Shown one piece after another: positions 8,550-16,665 of a stretch of DNA of 64,000 bases. Position 1 is the stretch's first letter. Each line of letters opens with the position of its first letter. The position numbers were made by a program, and so were the translations under genes. Under the pieces are notes generated by a model, which saw nothing but the letters and a program-made list of their open reading frames with translations, made no database searches and was not told the origin of the DNA. This DNA comes from Microvirga ossetica (lineage in GTDB: Bacteria > Pseudomonadota > Alphaproteobacteria > Rhizobiales > Beijerinckiaceae): positions 4,862,501-4,926,500 of the forward strand of contig NZ_CP016616.1 in assembly GCF_002741015.1 (NCBI RefSeq), written 5' to 3'.

Positions 8550-9563
8550 ATGAGTGAGGCGCGGATCTGGCACGGGGGCGACCTGGACGAGGCCCGGCAG
8601 CTCTTTCCGCAGGCGCCCGAGCCCTGGATCGACCTGTCGACGGGGATCAATCCCATAGCCTATCCGACGCCCGCATTGCCAGCCTTCTCGTTCGAGCGGC
8701 TGCCGTCGCCCACCGATCACAGGGATCTGGAGGAGGCCGCCGCCGAGGCCTACGCGGCGCAGAGTGTCGCGAACGTGGTGGCTGCGCCGGGAACGCAGAT
8801 TTTGATCAGCCTTCTGCCGACCCTGTGGCCGCGCTCGCGCATCGCCGTTCTCGGCCCGACCTATGCGGAACACGCCCATGCCTGGCGCGGGGCAGGGCAT
8901 GAAGTGGCCGAAGTATCCTCGCTCGATGAGATCGGCGGGGCGGACATTCTCGTCCTCGTCAACCCGAACAATCCGGACGGCAGAACGCTCGAGCGCGCGG
9001 TTCTGCTCGAGGAGGCGGGCCGGCTTCGGCGGCGCGGCGGCTGGCTCGTGGTCGACGAGGCCTTTGCCGATTTCGATGCGGGCGAGACCCTCGTGCCGGT
9101 TCTGCCGGACAATGCCATCGTCCTGCGCTCGTTCGGCAAAACCTATGGGCTTGCCGGGATCCGGCTCGGCTTTGCGATCGCCTCCGAGAGCATGGCGATG
9201 CGGCTGCGGACGATGCTGGGTCCCTGGGCGGTCTCGGGACCCGCGCTCGCCATCGGGCGACAGGCCCTGCGGGATCGCGAGTGGCGGCAGGCGGCTGGAA
9301 CGGCCCGTGCAGGCGATGCGGTCCGGCTCGACGCATTGCTGGAGCCGGTTGCTGATCGGCCCCTTCGCGGCACGAGCCTCTATCGCCTCTTGGAGAGCCG
9401 CCGGGCACCGGACCTGTTCGTCCATCTGGGGCATCGCGGCATCTGGGTGCGTCGCTTCCAGCACGATTCTGAGCTTCTGCGGTTCGGGATGCCCGGGACC
9501 GAAGCAGCGTGGAAGCGCATTGTCGATGCCCTCGGCACGTTCGCCGTCACGCAGAAAGCATAG
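8550..9563 (+). CDS. cobC: CobC, threonine-phosphate decarboxylase-like PLP enzyme
   Basis: CobC is a PLP-dependent fold-type I enzyme related to histidinol-phosphate aminotransferase. It makes aminopropanol phosphate from threonine phosphate for the nucleotide loop of B12. The 337-residue protein opens with ARIWHGGDLDEARQLFPQAP and IDLSTGINPIAYP, and has the VNPNNPDGR loop, WLVVDEAFADF (PLP-stabilising Asp) and the Schiff-base lysine in SFGKTYGLAGIRLGF (Lys197). It is divergent from cobD, its functional partner in the next step. In alphaproteobacterial naming this is CobC, not the alpha-ribazole phosphatase that carries the same symbol in enterobacteria. Confidence 0.93.
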   Translation: MSEARIWHGGDLDEARQLFPQAPEPWIDLSTGINPIAYPTPALPAFSFERLPSPTDHRDLEEAAAEAYAAQSVANVVAAPGTQILISLLPTLWPRSRIAVLGPTYAEHAHAWRGAGHEVAEVSSLDEIGGADILVLVNPNNPDGRTLERAVLLEEAGRLRRRGGWLVVDEAFADFDAGETLVPVLPDNAIVLRSFGKTYGLAGIRLGFAIASESMAMRLRTMLGPWAVSGPALAIGRQALRDREWRQAAGTARAGDAVRLDALLEPVADRPLRGTSLYRLLESRRAPDLFVHLGHRGIWVRRFQHDSELLRFGMPGTEAAWKRIVDALGTFAVTQKA

Positions 9564-9569
9564 AAAAAG

Positions 9570-9609
9570 AAAAGCCGCGAGTGGTCTTCCGACCGGCCCC
9601 GCGGCTTAC
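9570..9609. terminator. Hairpin downstream of cobC
   Basis: AAGCCGCG (9572-9579) pairs with CGCGGCTT (9600-9607), and an inner GGTC-TTCC-GACC stem-loop lies between. The pyrimidine-rich tail (TTTTCTTTTTC) is on the minus-strand side, so as an intrinsic terminator it fits minus-strand transcripts coming from 10.2 kb better than cobC itself. It could serve both directions. Confidence 0.5.
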
Positions 9610-9610
9610 A

Positions 9611-9900
9611 ACCGTGCTCAGCCCCCAAGCACGGCAGTGTTATGAACTATATCTTTGGTGAACGTTGTCTTGAATTACTGCGCATCAATAAATTCAGTCT
9701 ATAGGCAGATTTATCGCGAGATGGAATAGCGGAAAATACGTAGGGACAATGGCTAAGCTTGAGAAACCGTCGTCCTGAAGGCACGTGAAAACCGGAATCG
9801 GTTTCGAATTGCGTTGCCCTGCAAGTATTCCGCTCACGACAATACGGCCTAGCTTCTACTAGAATACTTGGCGCAAAAAGACGTTTTGCCGCATATAGTC
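9611..9900. other. AT-richer intergenic stretch without recognised gene
   Basis: About 290 bases, clearly less GC-rich than their surroundings, separate the cobC hairpin from the next gene. The only local structure I see is a short imperfect inverted repeat (GAAAACCGGAATCGGTTTC at 9787-9805). No convincing start with ribosome-binding site, tRNA or known RNA motif was recognised. Confidence 0.5.
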
Positions 9901-10158
9901 CTATTTGTGATGCAGGCGCTTGACGTTGGCGCGCACCTTTCGCCGGTATCCTTTCACCACTTTATGAGGAGACCCACCTGTCGCGATGGTGGCCGCCGCC
10001 TCTGCGAAGGCAGACATCTTTTCGGTGACCATCAGAAGGTTTTCGGCATGCGAGCCCTGACCTATGGCGGCGCGGGAGAGGCGGGTCCAGATCACCGATT
10101 GAGCTTCGAAGGCAAGCATCGTGGTGTCGGTCGCCAGTTTCATCCATGGCAAGAGCAT
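9901..10158 (-). CDS. Small alphaproteobacterial hypothetical protein
   Basis: An 85-residue basic protein (MLLPWMKLATDTTMLAFEAQ at the start, ending in KVRANVKRLHHK). The central motif ATIATGGSPHKVVKGYRRKV resembles small rhizobial proteins annotated only as hypothetical, in which a helical region rich in Ala and Glu precedes a basic tail. The start at 10158 has CGGAG 6 bases upstream; a second ATG at 10143 is possible. No signal peptide or membrane segment is evident. The helix-plus-basic-tail pattern recalls phasin-like or nucleoid-associated proteins, but that is only an impression and I assign no function. Confidence 0.7.
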   Translation of the reverse strand: MLLPWMKLATDTTMLAFEAQSVIWTRLSRAAIGQGSHAENLLMVTEKMSAFAEAAATIATGGSPHKVVKGYRRKVRANVKRLHHK

Positions 10159-10453
10159 CGAAACTCCGGGTGCGGTTGGGTATTGGTGTTAATTTCTATC
10201 ACATGATCTCTCGAAGGCGGAGAGACGAATGCTGAATTGCATCGATCGGGTCCGCGTCATGAAGCCTCTCCTTCTTATGGCGCATCGTTCGCCGCGGCCC
10301 TTTGGGTCCGCACGATGCGCAAGAGCCCTCCTTTCGAATAGGGCAGAGGGGATTCAGAGTGAATGTTCCCGATTTCCGATGTGGGCTACCATGAATGGAT
10401 AAGGATGGCGGAAAGTTCCGCCGTCGGATCCAGAGTTCCCGAGGCGAACGATC
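10159..10453. other. Intergenic region between divergent small genes, with a long hairpin
   Basis: This divergent region carries the upstream sequences of the minus-strand 85-aa gene and the plus-strand DUF6894 gene. Near 10279-10320 it contains GCGCATCGT and its exact complement ACGATGCGC, with a second imperfect GC-rich stem (GCGGCCC / GGGTCCGC) nested between, forming a strong hairpin. A 23-codon open frame on the minus strand (10189-10260) has a very good AAGGAGAGG site; see findings. Confidence 0.45.
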
Positions 10454-10699
10454 GTGCCGCGCTACTACATCGATGTCAGAAGCCATTTCGGCATCAACGA
10501 GGATCCAAGCGGCATCGAGCTGCCCGATATCGCCGCCGCGCGGATCGAAGCCTTGAAGGTGGCGGAGAAGCTCCTGAAAGGCTGGGCCGCGATGCCGCCG
10601 GATTATAGCAGCGACATCATGATCGAGATCGTCGGCGAGGATCTCCGCCCAGTCCTGGTCATTCCCTGCTCCGATATCAGGACGACCGTCCGCGATTGA
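10454..10699 (+). CDS. DUF6894 family protein
   Basis: An 81-residue protein starting MPRYYIDVRSHFGINEDPSG and containing ELPDIAAARIEALKVAEKLL, the pattern of the DUF6894 family. These small proteins are abundant and often present in multiple copies in Methylobacteriaceae and Bradyrhizobiaceae; their function is unknown. The start is a GTG at 10454 with GAGG about nine bases upstream, chosen because MPRYY/F is the conserved N-terminus. It stands alone, with the decayed regulator downstream on the other strand. Confidence 0.85.
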   Translation: MPRYYIDVRSHFGINEDPSGIELPDIAAARIEALKVAEKLLKGWAAMPPDYSSDIMIEIVGEDLRPVLVIPCSDIRTTVRD

Positions 10700-10865
10700 C
10701 GGCCGTCATTCAGGGAAGCTGCCTGCACAGGAGAACGGCCGCCAAAGCTGCCGTCATCGCGGTGGCGATGAGGCCTCTGTCGACGATGCTGTCGGTCCAG
10801 ACGACGCGATCGAAAAGCCGCTTGATCAAAACATGACCCGCTCGAAGGGGTTGGCGTAGGCTCCT

Positions 10866-11244
10866 CTACCTGTGGCGGTTCCGGCCGGAATCAATGTCTC
10901 CATGGCTTGAGGCGGGCTTGAGCTCATCGAACTTTCGGCGGATGATTTCATAACATTCGCAGGCCGTGGCCGGCTTCGTGCATCCGGTTGGGTTCGATCC
11001 GGGATGCATTGCCCGAAATCTGCACGATATAGCGTCCGATGGATTTGGAGGACACGAGAGCGCTGACGAGGCCGAAAGTGTGTCGCATCCGAAGGCGACC
11101 ATCTCGGCGGATCTTCCGTCGCTTACGACCGTCGTGAGGAAAATAAGGGTATCGGAGCGTCTCGCCGGCTTCGTGAATGACTTGGCCCGGCGGAAGCTTG
11201 AGGAGGGCCGGATGTCGGGCGAGCTGCGCGAAGTTGCCATCCAT
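10866..11244 (-). pseudogene. Decayed Crp/Fnr-family transcription regulator
   Basis: No single frame is intact, but reading three minus-strand frames in order reconstructs a Crp/Fnr-type regulator. The first frame (from ATG 11244) gives LLKLPPGQVIHEAGETLRYP then YFPHD, the start of the cyclic-nucleotide fold. A shifted frame gives VVSDGRSAEMVAFGCDT. The original frame resumes with FGLVSALVSSKSIGRYIVQI and ASRIEPNRMHEA. After another shift comes ACECYEIIRRKFDELKP, which in this family is the extreme C-terminus. The join between the last two pieces skips the rest of the sensory domain, the dimer helix and the helix-turn-helix, a loss of roughly 130 codons. At least two small indels and one large deletion are therefore needed. 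It cannot make a working regulator. Confidence 0.75.
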
Positions 11245-11354
11245 CGTCGCAACGACCCCGGCGCGGATTTCCCCGAGGACATTTCAGGGTTTTCCCCAAG
11301 TGCTGCAGTCGAGCTTTCACGGTATAGAGAAAGTTCGCGGAGGCATGCGGGCCC

Positions 11355-11987
11355 ATGACGCGTATCCTGATTGCCGACGACCATGACGTGGTGCGCTCTG
11401 GGTTGAGCACGATCCTGGGCGGCCAGCCGGGCTGGGAGGTGGTGGCGGAGGCCGAGGACGGCCGTCAGGCGGTGCAGCTGGCGGCCGAGACCAAGCCGGA
11501 TGTGGCGATCCTCGACTACCAGCTGCCGTCGATGAACGGGGTCGACGCGACGCGCGAGATCCGGGCCTTCCAGCCGCAGACCGAGGTGCTGATCTTCACC
11601 ATGCACGAGAGCGAGCCTTTGGTGCGCGAGCTGCTCGAGGCGGGGGCGCGCGGCTACCTGCTCAAGTCGGATGCGCGCCGGTTCCTGATCGCGGCGGTGG
11701 AGTCGTTGGCGCGCCACAAGCCGTTTTTCACCGGCCGTGTGTCGGAGACGCTGCTGGCCGCCTATCTGGCGCAGGGCCATGCCGGCAACGGGGTGCTGAC
11801 CGCACGCGAGCGGCGGGTGGTGCAGCTGATTGCGGAGGGGCATTCGAACAAGGAGACGGCGCAGATTCTGGAGCTGAACCTGAAGACGGTGGAGAGCCAC
11901 CGCTCCTCGGCGATGCGCAAGGTCAATGCCAACTCCACCGCCACGCTGGTCCGCTACGCCATCCGCAACAAGCTCGTCGAACCGTGA
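11355..11987 (+). CDS. NarL/FixJ-type response regulator
   Basis: A 210-residue two-component response regulator. The receiver domain covers about residues 1-120, with acidic residues D8-D9-D11 (IADDHD), the phosphoacceptor D54 in AILDYQLPSM, T82 and K104 (GYLLKSD). A LuxR-type helix-turn-helix covers about 145-205, with LTARERRVVQLIAEGHSNKE and LNLKTVESHRSSAMRKV. All catalytic residues are present. No histidine kinase is encoded nearby, so it is an orphan within this window. The only regulator beside it is the decayed Crp/Fnr gene on the opposite strand. Target genes cannot be deduced. Confidence 0.92.
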   Translation: MTRILIADDHDVVRSGLSTILGGQPGWEVVAEAEDGRQAVQLAAETKPDVAILDYQLPSMNGVDATREIRAFQPQTEVLIFTMHESEPLVRELLEAGARGYLLKSDARRFLIAAVESLARHKPFFTGRVSETLLAAYLAQGHAGNGVLTARERRVVQLIAEGHSNKETAQILELNLKTVESHRSSAMRKVNANSTATLVRYAIRNKLVEP

Positions 11988-12272
11988 CGCGAAGCGTCGG
12001 TTCTGGGTTTTGCGGGAGGCGGTGTCGGGGTTTTTTCAGCGAAGGCGAGGGTTTTTCCGGCCGGGGCGGGATTGCTTCTCATCCCTCGGAGGAAAGATGC
12101 TTTCGAGCGAATGAGCCGACCCGCCCCGCCCGCAGCAGGACGGAAAACGCCGCTCAAGTCCGGGAGACATGCGCATGACGATGCCGACCGCCTACATGCG
12201 ACCCGCGCAGCCCGCGAATCTCCCGCGGTGGCGTTGGAGCGTCTCAGGGCGGGATTGTTGAGAGATTCCGCG

Positions 12273-13553
12273 ATGGTTGTCCGGAACGCTCTCGCGGTCG
12301 GTCTTATCGCCCTTGCCCTGCCTGCTCGCGCCCAGACGGTCGATGTCGTCGTGAAGACTGCGCTCGACCCGGCGCAGGGAGCCGTCGTCGGACAGGCGGT
12401 CGAACTCTATGTCGACGTGCTCTTCCCCGGCACGATGCCGAGACCGCCGCGGGTTCGTATCCCGGATGTGCAGGGCGCACAGGTGATGCGGTTCGAAAGC
12501 CAGGGCGTGACGATCGGCGAGAATTCGGGCGGACGGAATTATGTCGGCCAGCGCTTCACCTTCGACATCTTTCCCCGCCGTGGCGGCGCGCTGACGCTCC
12601 CTGCCGCGGAAGTCACCCTGCTCGACGTGGCCGGGGACGTTTCCGGATCGACCAGGGGCAATCCGATGAGGTTGGATGTGGCAGTGCCGCAAGGCGTCGA
12701 CGCGTCCGAACCCGTGATCGCCTCGACCCGCGTCACTGCGGTGCAAACCTGGGCGCCCGATCCCGCGACGGGACTTGCTCCGGGGGGCGCCATCGTCCGG
12801 ACGATCACGCGCGAAGCGGCGGATGTGCCGGCGCTCGGCATGCCCGAACTCACCTTTGCGACGCCCGACGGCGTGCGCGCCTATGTCGACCCGCCCGTGA
12901 GCGCGGATCGGATCGATCGGGGCGCCGTCGCGGGCCATCGCACCGACAAGGTCACCTATGTGTTCGAACGCTCCGGCGCATTCGACCTTCCCGCGCTGTC
13001 GCAGCCCTGGTGGGACCTCGGCGCGAAATCGGTGCGATCCGTGGCGCTTAACGGAGCGACGGTGACGGTTTCTGCCGCGCCGGCCTCGACCGGGTCTCGG
13101 GTCCAGAGCCGACGGAGCGCCCGCGCCTGGCTGGTGGCCGCCGCGATCCTGGCAACCTTCCTCGTGTGTCTCGCCGTGATCGTTCGATATGGCTGGCCGT
13201 GGGCGCACGAAACATGGCTCGCATGGCAGCGCCGGCGGGCCGCCTCCGAGCAAGCGGCACGGCGCGATTTGTGCCGCATCGCACGAACCGGGGATGCCGC
13301 AGCGACCTATCACGCCCTGGGCGTGTGGCGGTCGAGGACGTCGCCATCCGAGGCTGAGCAGATCACGCGTCACGAGCCGCTGCGCGTCCTGACGGTGCAA
13401 TTGGAGCGCTCGCTCTTCGGCCATAGCGGAGAACCATGGACGTCGCAGCTCGGTCGAGCGCTCGCTCAGGCGGTGTCGTCCGTTCCGACGCGCACGCCGC
13501 GCAATCCGCATGGATCGGCACTGCCCCCGCTCAATCCGGTTGCGAGGTCGTGA
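12273..13553 (+). CDS. BatD-like (oxygen-tolerance family) membrane-anchored protein
   Basis: A 426-residue protein with a Sec signal peptide (VVRNALAVGLIALALPARAQ), beta-rich domains like those of BatD/BAM proteins (residues about 25-270, with GQAVELYVDVLFPGTMPRPP and RRGGALTLPAAEVTLLD) and one transmembrane helix at about 283-305 (AWLVAAAILATFLVCLAVIV). A cytoplasmic tail follows. BatD proteins act with vWA proteins and MoxR ATPases at the inner membrane; their molecular role is unclear. I start at ATG 12273 because the signal peptide begins there; longer in-frame starts add about 67 unrelated residues. It is separated from its expected partners (18.3-22.8 kb) by the sulfatase genes and lies on the other strand. 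Confidence 0.7.
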   Translation: MVVRNALAVGLIALALPARAQTVDVVVKTALDPAQGAVVGQAVELYVDVLFPGTMPRPPRVRIPDVQGAQVMRFESQGVTIGENSGGRNYVGQRFTFDIFPRRGGALTLPAAEVTLLDVAGDVSGSTRGNPMRLDVAVPQGVDASEPVIASTRVTAVQTWAPDPATGLAPGGAIVRTITREAADVPALGMPELTFATPDGVRAYVDPPVSADRIDRGAVAGHRTDKVTYVFERSGAFDLPALSQPWWDLGAKSVRSVALNGATVTVSAAPASTGSRVQSRRSARAWLVAAAILATFLVCLAVIVRYGWPWAHETWLAWQRRRAASEQAARRDLCRIARTGDAAATYHALGVWRSRTSPSEAEQITRHEPLRVLTVQLERSLFGHSGEPWTSQLGRALAQAVSSVPTRTPRNPHGSALPPLNPVARS

Positions 13554-13590
13554 GATGCGCCATCGAACCGTTCCTCTGAAGGATCACGCC

Positions 13591-14600
13591 ATGCACGCCA
13601 TCGCCCATCGAACCCGGCGCTCCTTCATCGCTGCCGCAGCCTTCCTTGCCTTGGCGTTCACGGCAAGCGTGCCGCAGGCGCAGACCGATCCTCTCCCGTC
13701 CTGGAACGACGGCAGCGCCAAATCGTCTATCACCGCTTTCGTCGAACGGGTGACGCGCCAGGGCGGTCCGGATTTTGTGCCTGTCGAGCAGCGCATCGCC
13801 ACCTTCGACAACGATGGCACGCTCTGGACCGAGCAGCCGATATATGTGCAGGCGGCTTTCGTGCTCGACCGCACCAAGGTACTCGCCCAGTCCAACCCTG
13901 AATTGGCGAACAGGCAGCCGTTCAAGGCGATCCTGAATGGGGGGACCGTGCTGCGCTCGCCGCTCTGGGCGAGCAGGGCCTCGTCGATCTCATGATTGCC
14001 ACCCATAGCGGCATGACCACGGCGGCGTTCGAGAAGCTCGTGAGCGACTGGCTCGAAACCGCACGGCATCCGCGCTTCAACCGGCCCTATACGGATCTCG
14101 TCTACCAGCCGATGGTCGAGCTGCTGGCCTATCTGCGGGCCAACGGGTTCAAGACCTTCATCGTCTCCGGCGGCGGCGTCGAATTCATGCGGCCGTGGAC
14201 GGAGAAGGCCTATGGCATCCCGCCCGAGCAGGTCGTCGGCTCGAGCGGCAGGACCGCTTACCGCCTCGAAGGCGACACCCCGGTGATCGACAAGCTTCCG
14301 AGTGTCGAGTTCGTCGACGACGGTCCGGGCAAGCCGGTCGGCATCAACCGCTTCATCGGGCGCCGGCCGGTCTTCGCGGCCGGCAATTCGGACGGCGACC
14401 TGCAGATGCTGCAATGGGCGACGTTGAACACAGGCCCGCGCTTCGCCCTCATCGTGCATCACACCGATGCGGAGCGCGAATATGCCTACGATCGCCAGTC
14501 GCATATCGGAAAACTCGACAAGGCCCTCGACGAGGCGCCCAAACGCGGATGGCTCGTCGTCGACATGAAGAACGACTGGAAGACGATCTACAAACCGTAA
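13591..14600 (+). pseudogene. HAD-family phosphatase, frameshifted at a G6 tract
   Basis: The N-terminal part (ATG 13591, GAAGGA seven bases upstream) has a signal peptide with paired arginines (RTRRSFIAAAAFLALAFTAS) and HAD motif I as TFDNDGTLWTEQ (D73, D75). In the G6 run at 13939-13944 the frame is lost and stops at 13995. The adjacent frame continues the same protein: DRAALAALGEQGLVDLMIA, then THSGMTTAAFEKLVSDWLE, motif II FKTFIVSGGGVEFM and motif III/IV FAAGNSDGDLQML, ending at 14600. One extra G or two fewer would restore a single periplasmic HAD hydrolase of about 336 residues. It may be a true mutation, phase variation in the homopolymer, or a sequencing error. Such HAD proteins commonly neighbour sulfatases of this type. 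Confidence 0.8.
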
Positions 14601-14675
14601 CCCTGACCAAGGCCCGCAACGGCCGCACCGCAACGACTTTCGGACTGCTTTGCCTTTCATTCAGAGGAGTTGGAG

Positions 14676-16301
14676 ATGAGCGACAAGGATCCACGAGACG
14701 AGCGCCGGAACCCGGGCGAAAATCCGAGCATCAACCGGCGCGACATCCTGCTGTCGGGAACTGCCGCGCTGGCGTCGATTGCAAGCGGAGGCGCGACGGC
14801 CCAAGCCCAGCAGGCTCAGCCGACTCCGGCTCCATCGCCCGCTTCCGGCCAGAAGCCCAACATCCTGATGATCATGGGCGACGACATCGGCTGGTTCAAT
14901 CCGAGCATCTACCATCGCGGCATCATGGGATACCGCACACCGAACATCGACCGCGTCGGCAACGAGGGCGCTCTGTTCACCGATTGGTACGGTGAGCAGA
15001 GCTGCACGGCGGGCCGCGCCGCCTTTATCACGGGGCAATCGCCGATCCGCACCGGATTGACGAAGGTCGGACTGCCCGGCGCCGATCTCGGCCTCCAGCC
15101 TCAGGATCCGACAGTCGCCGAATTGCTCAAGCCGCTCGGCTATGTCAGCGGTCAGTTCGGCAAGAACCATCTCGGCGACAAGGACGAATTCCTGCCGACG
15201 AACCACGGCTTCGACGAGTTCTTCGGCAATCTCTATCACCTCAATGCCGAAGAGGAGCCGGAAAACCCGGACTATCCGAAGGATCCGAATTTCCGCCGGC
15301 GCTTCGGGCCGCGCGGCGTGATCCGTTCGAGCGCGGATGGGAGAATCGAGGATACCGGGCCGCTCACCAAGAAGCGGATGGAGACCATCGACGATGAGAC
15401 ATGCGCCGCAGCACTCGATTTCATCGATCGCCAGCACCGGGCCAGCAAGCCCTGGTTCTGCTACTTCAACTCGACCCGCATGCATGTCAACACGCATCTG
15501 AAGCCGGAAGTCGACGGCAAGACCGGCAAGGGCATCTATCCCGATGGCATGGTCGAGCATGACGGCCATGTGGGACAGCTTCTGAAGAAGCTCGACGATC
15601 TCGGCGTCACGCAGAACACCATCGTCGTCTACACCACCGACAACGGCGCCGAGGTGATGACCTGGCCCGACGGCGGCAACACGCCTTTCCGCGGCGAGAA
15701 GGCAACGAACTGGGAAGGCGGCTTCCGCGTCCCCATGCTCATCCGCTGGCCGGGCGTGATCCGGCCCGGCACGATCCACAACGAGGTCTTCTCCCACTAT
15801 GACCTGATCCCGACCTTCTGCGCCGCGGGTGGCGATCCGGACGTGGTGGCCAAGTGCCTCAGAGGCCACCAGGCCAACGGCAAGACCTTCAAGGTCCATC
15901 TCGACGGCTATAACCTGATGCCGTTCCTCAGCGGGAGCGCGAAGGAGGGGCCACGCCGGGACTTCCTGTACTGGAACGACGACGGCGAACTCGTCGCGAT
16001 CCGTGTGATGGACTGGAAGGTGGTCTTCAAGGCGCAGGAGCATACCGGCATCGGCGTGTGGAGGCGCGAGTTCACCAATCTACGCGCACCATTGCTCTTC
16101 AATCTTCGGGCGGATCCGTTCGAGCGCGGCGACGAATCGATCGAGTACGAGAGGTGGTTCTTCGACCGCTCCTTTGTGGTCGTTCCGTCACAGGCCGTGG
16201 TGGCGCAGTGGCTCGAGAGCTTCAAGGAGTTCCCGATCCGGCAGAAGCCGGCCAGCTTCAACCTCGACGACGTGATGGTGAAGTTGGCGCCGAAGAACTG
16301 A
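14676..16301 (+). CDS. Tat-exported arylsulfatase
   Basis: A 541-residue type I sulfatase (alkaline phosphatase superfamily) that should hydrolyse sulfate esters in the periplasm. Metal-binding residues are in NILMIMGDDIGW. The modification site is SCTAGRAAFITG, a C-x-A-x-R motif with Cys110, which must be converted to formylglycine. The C-terminal half has YTTDNGAEVMTWPDGG and FRGEKATNWEGGFRVP. The N-terminus has a twin-arginine signal (NRRDILLSGTAALASIAS). I start at ATG 14676, preceded by AGAGGAG at the right distance; a TTG six bases earlier is less likely. The formylglycine-generating enzyme at 16666-17643 lies directly downstream in convergent orientation, which explains maturation before Tat export. 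The substrate is unknown. Confidence 0.92.
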   Translation: MSDKDPRDERRNPGENPSINRRDILLSGTAALASIASGGATAQAQQAQPTPAPSPASGQKPNILMIMGDDIGWFNPSIYHRGIMGYRTPNIDRVGNEGALFTDWYGEQSCTAGRAAFITGQSPIRTGLTKVGLPGADLGLQPQDPTVAELLKPLGYVSGQFGKNHLGDKDEFLPTNHGFDEFFGNLYHLNAEEEPENPDYPKDPNFRRRFGPRGVIRSSADGRIEDTGPLTKKRMETIDDETCAAALDFIDRQHRASKPWFCYFNSTRMHVNTHLKPEVDGKTGKGIYPDGMVEHDGHVGQLLKKLDDLGVTQNTIVVYTTDNGAEVMTWPDGGNTPFRGEKATNWEGGFRVPMLIRWPGVIRPGTIHNEVFSHYDLIPTFCAAGGDPDVVAKCLRGHQANGKTFKVHLDGYNLMPFLSGSAKEGPRRDFLYWNDDGELVAIRVMDWKVVFKAQEHTGIGVWRREFTNLRAPLLFNLRADPFERGDESIEYERWFFDRSFVVVPSQAVVAQWLESFKEFPIRQKPASFNLDDVMVKLAPKN

Positions 16302-16315
16302 AGCCGCGCGTTATA

Positions 16316-16346
16316 GGATCCGGCGGCGTTCGCAGCCGCCGGATCC
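16316..16346. terminator. Perfect 12-bp stem downstream of the sulfatase
   Basis: GGATCCGGCGGC (16316-16327) pairs exactly with GCCGCCGGATCC (16335-16346) around a 7-base loop, 15 bases after the sulfatase stop. There is no T-run on the plus side, so it may be a weak or Rho-assisted terminator, or an mRNA 3'-stabilising stem. Confidence 0.5.
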
Positions 16347-16544
16347 TGCCGTTCCAGACCTAGAAAAGCGTTGCCATGTGCGACATGGCACAGATGCCAT
16401 CCGCTCCCTGCTGCATGCTCGATCATCAAGGGGCAGGTGCGGTTCCTGATTCGGAAGGTTCGCGCCTGCTGAAAACTGCAGCTGCCAGCACATGGGCAGG
16501 TGGCCGGGTCACACCAGGCCAAGAGGACGTGATGGATCAAGGTT

Positions 16545-16658
16545 ATGAGACAGGATACGGACCGTTCCGAAAACCGGAGCTCATTTTGGGCAAACGCCAC
16601 GGCGGTATTCGCGATCGCCGTTGCGCTCGGCGCGCTCTATCTGCCGCTCGTGCTCTGA
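16545..16658 (+). CDS. Possible small single-helix membrane protein
   Basis: A 37-codon open frame from ATG 16545 to TGA 16658 encodes a polar N-terminus (MRQDTDRSENRSSFW) and one strongly hydrophobic helix (ATAVFAIAVALGALYLPLVL). That bipartite layout is typical of small inner-membrane proteins and unlikely in a random GC-rich frame, but the ribosome-binding site is weak (AAGG four bases upstream). It ends 7 bases before the convergent stop of the formylglycine-generating enzyme gene. Confidence 0.4.
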   Translation: MRQDTDRSENRSSFWANATAVFAIAVALGALYLPLVL

Positions 16659-16665
16659 TCTCGCA

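Noticed and set aside
10966..11358. A 130-codon plus-strand frame before the response regulator
   Set aside because: It is the complement of the decayed Crp/Fnr gene; no family similarity or ribosome-binding site was seen.
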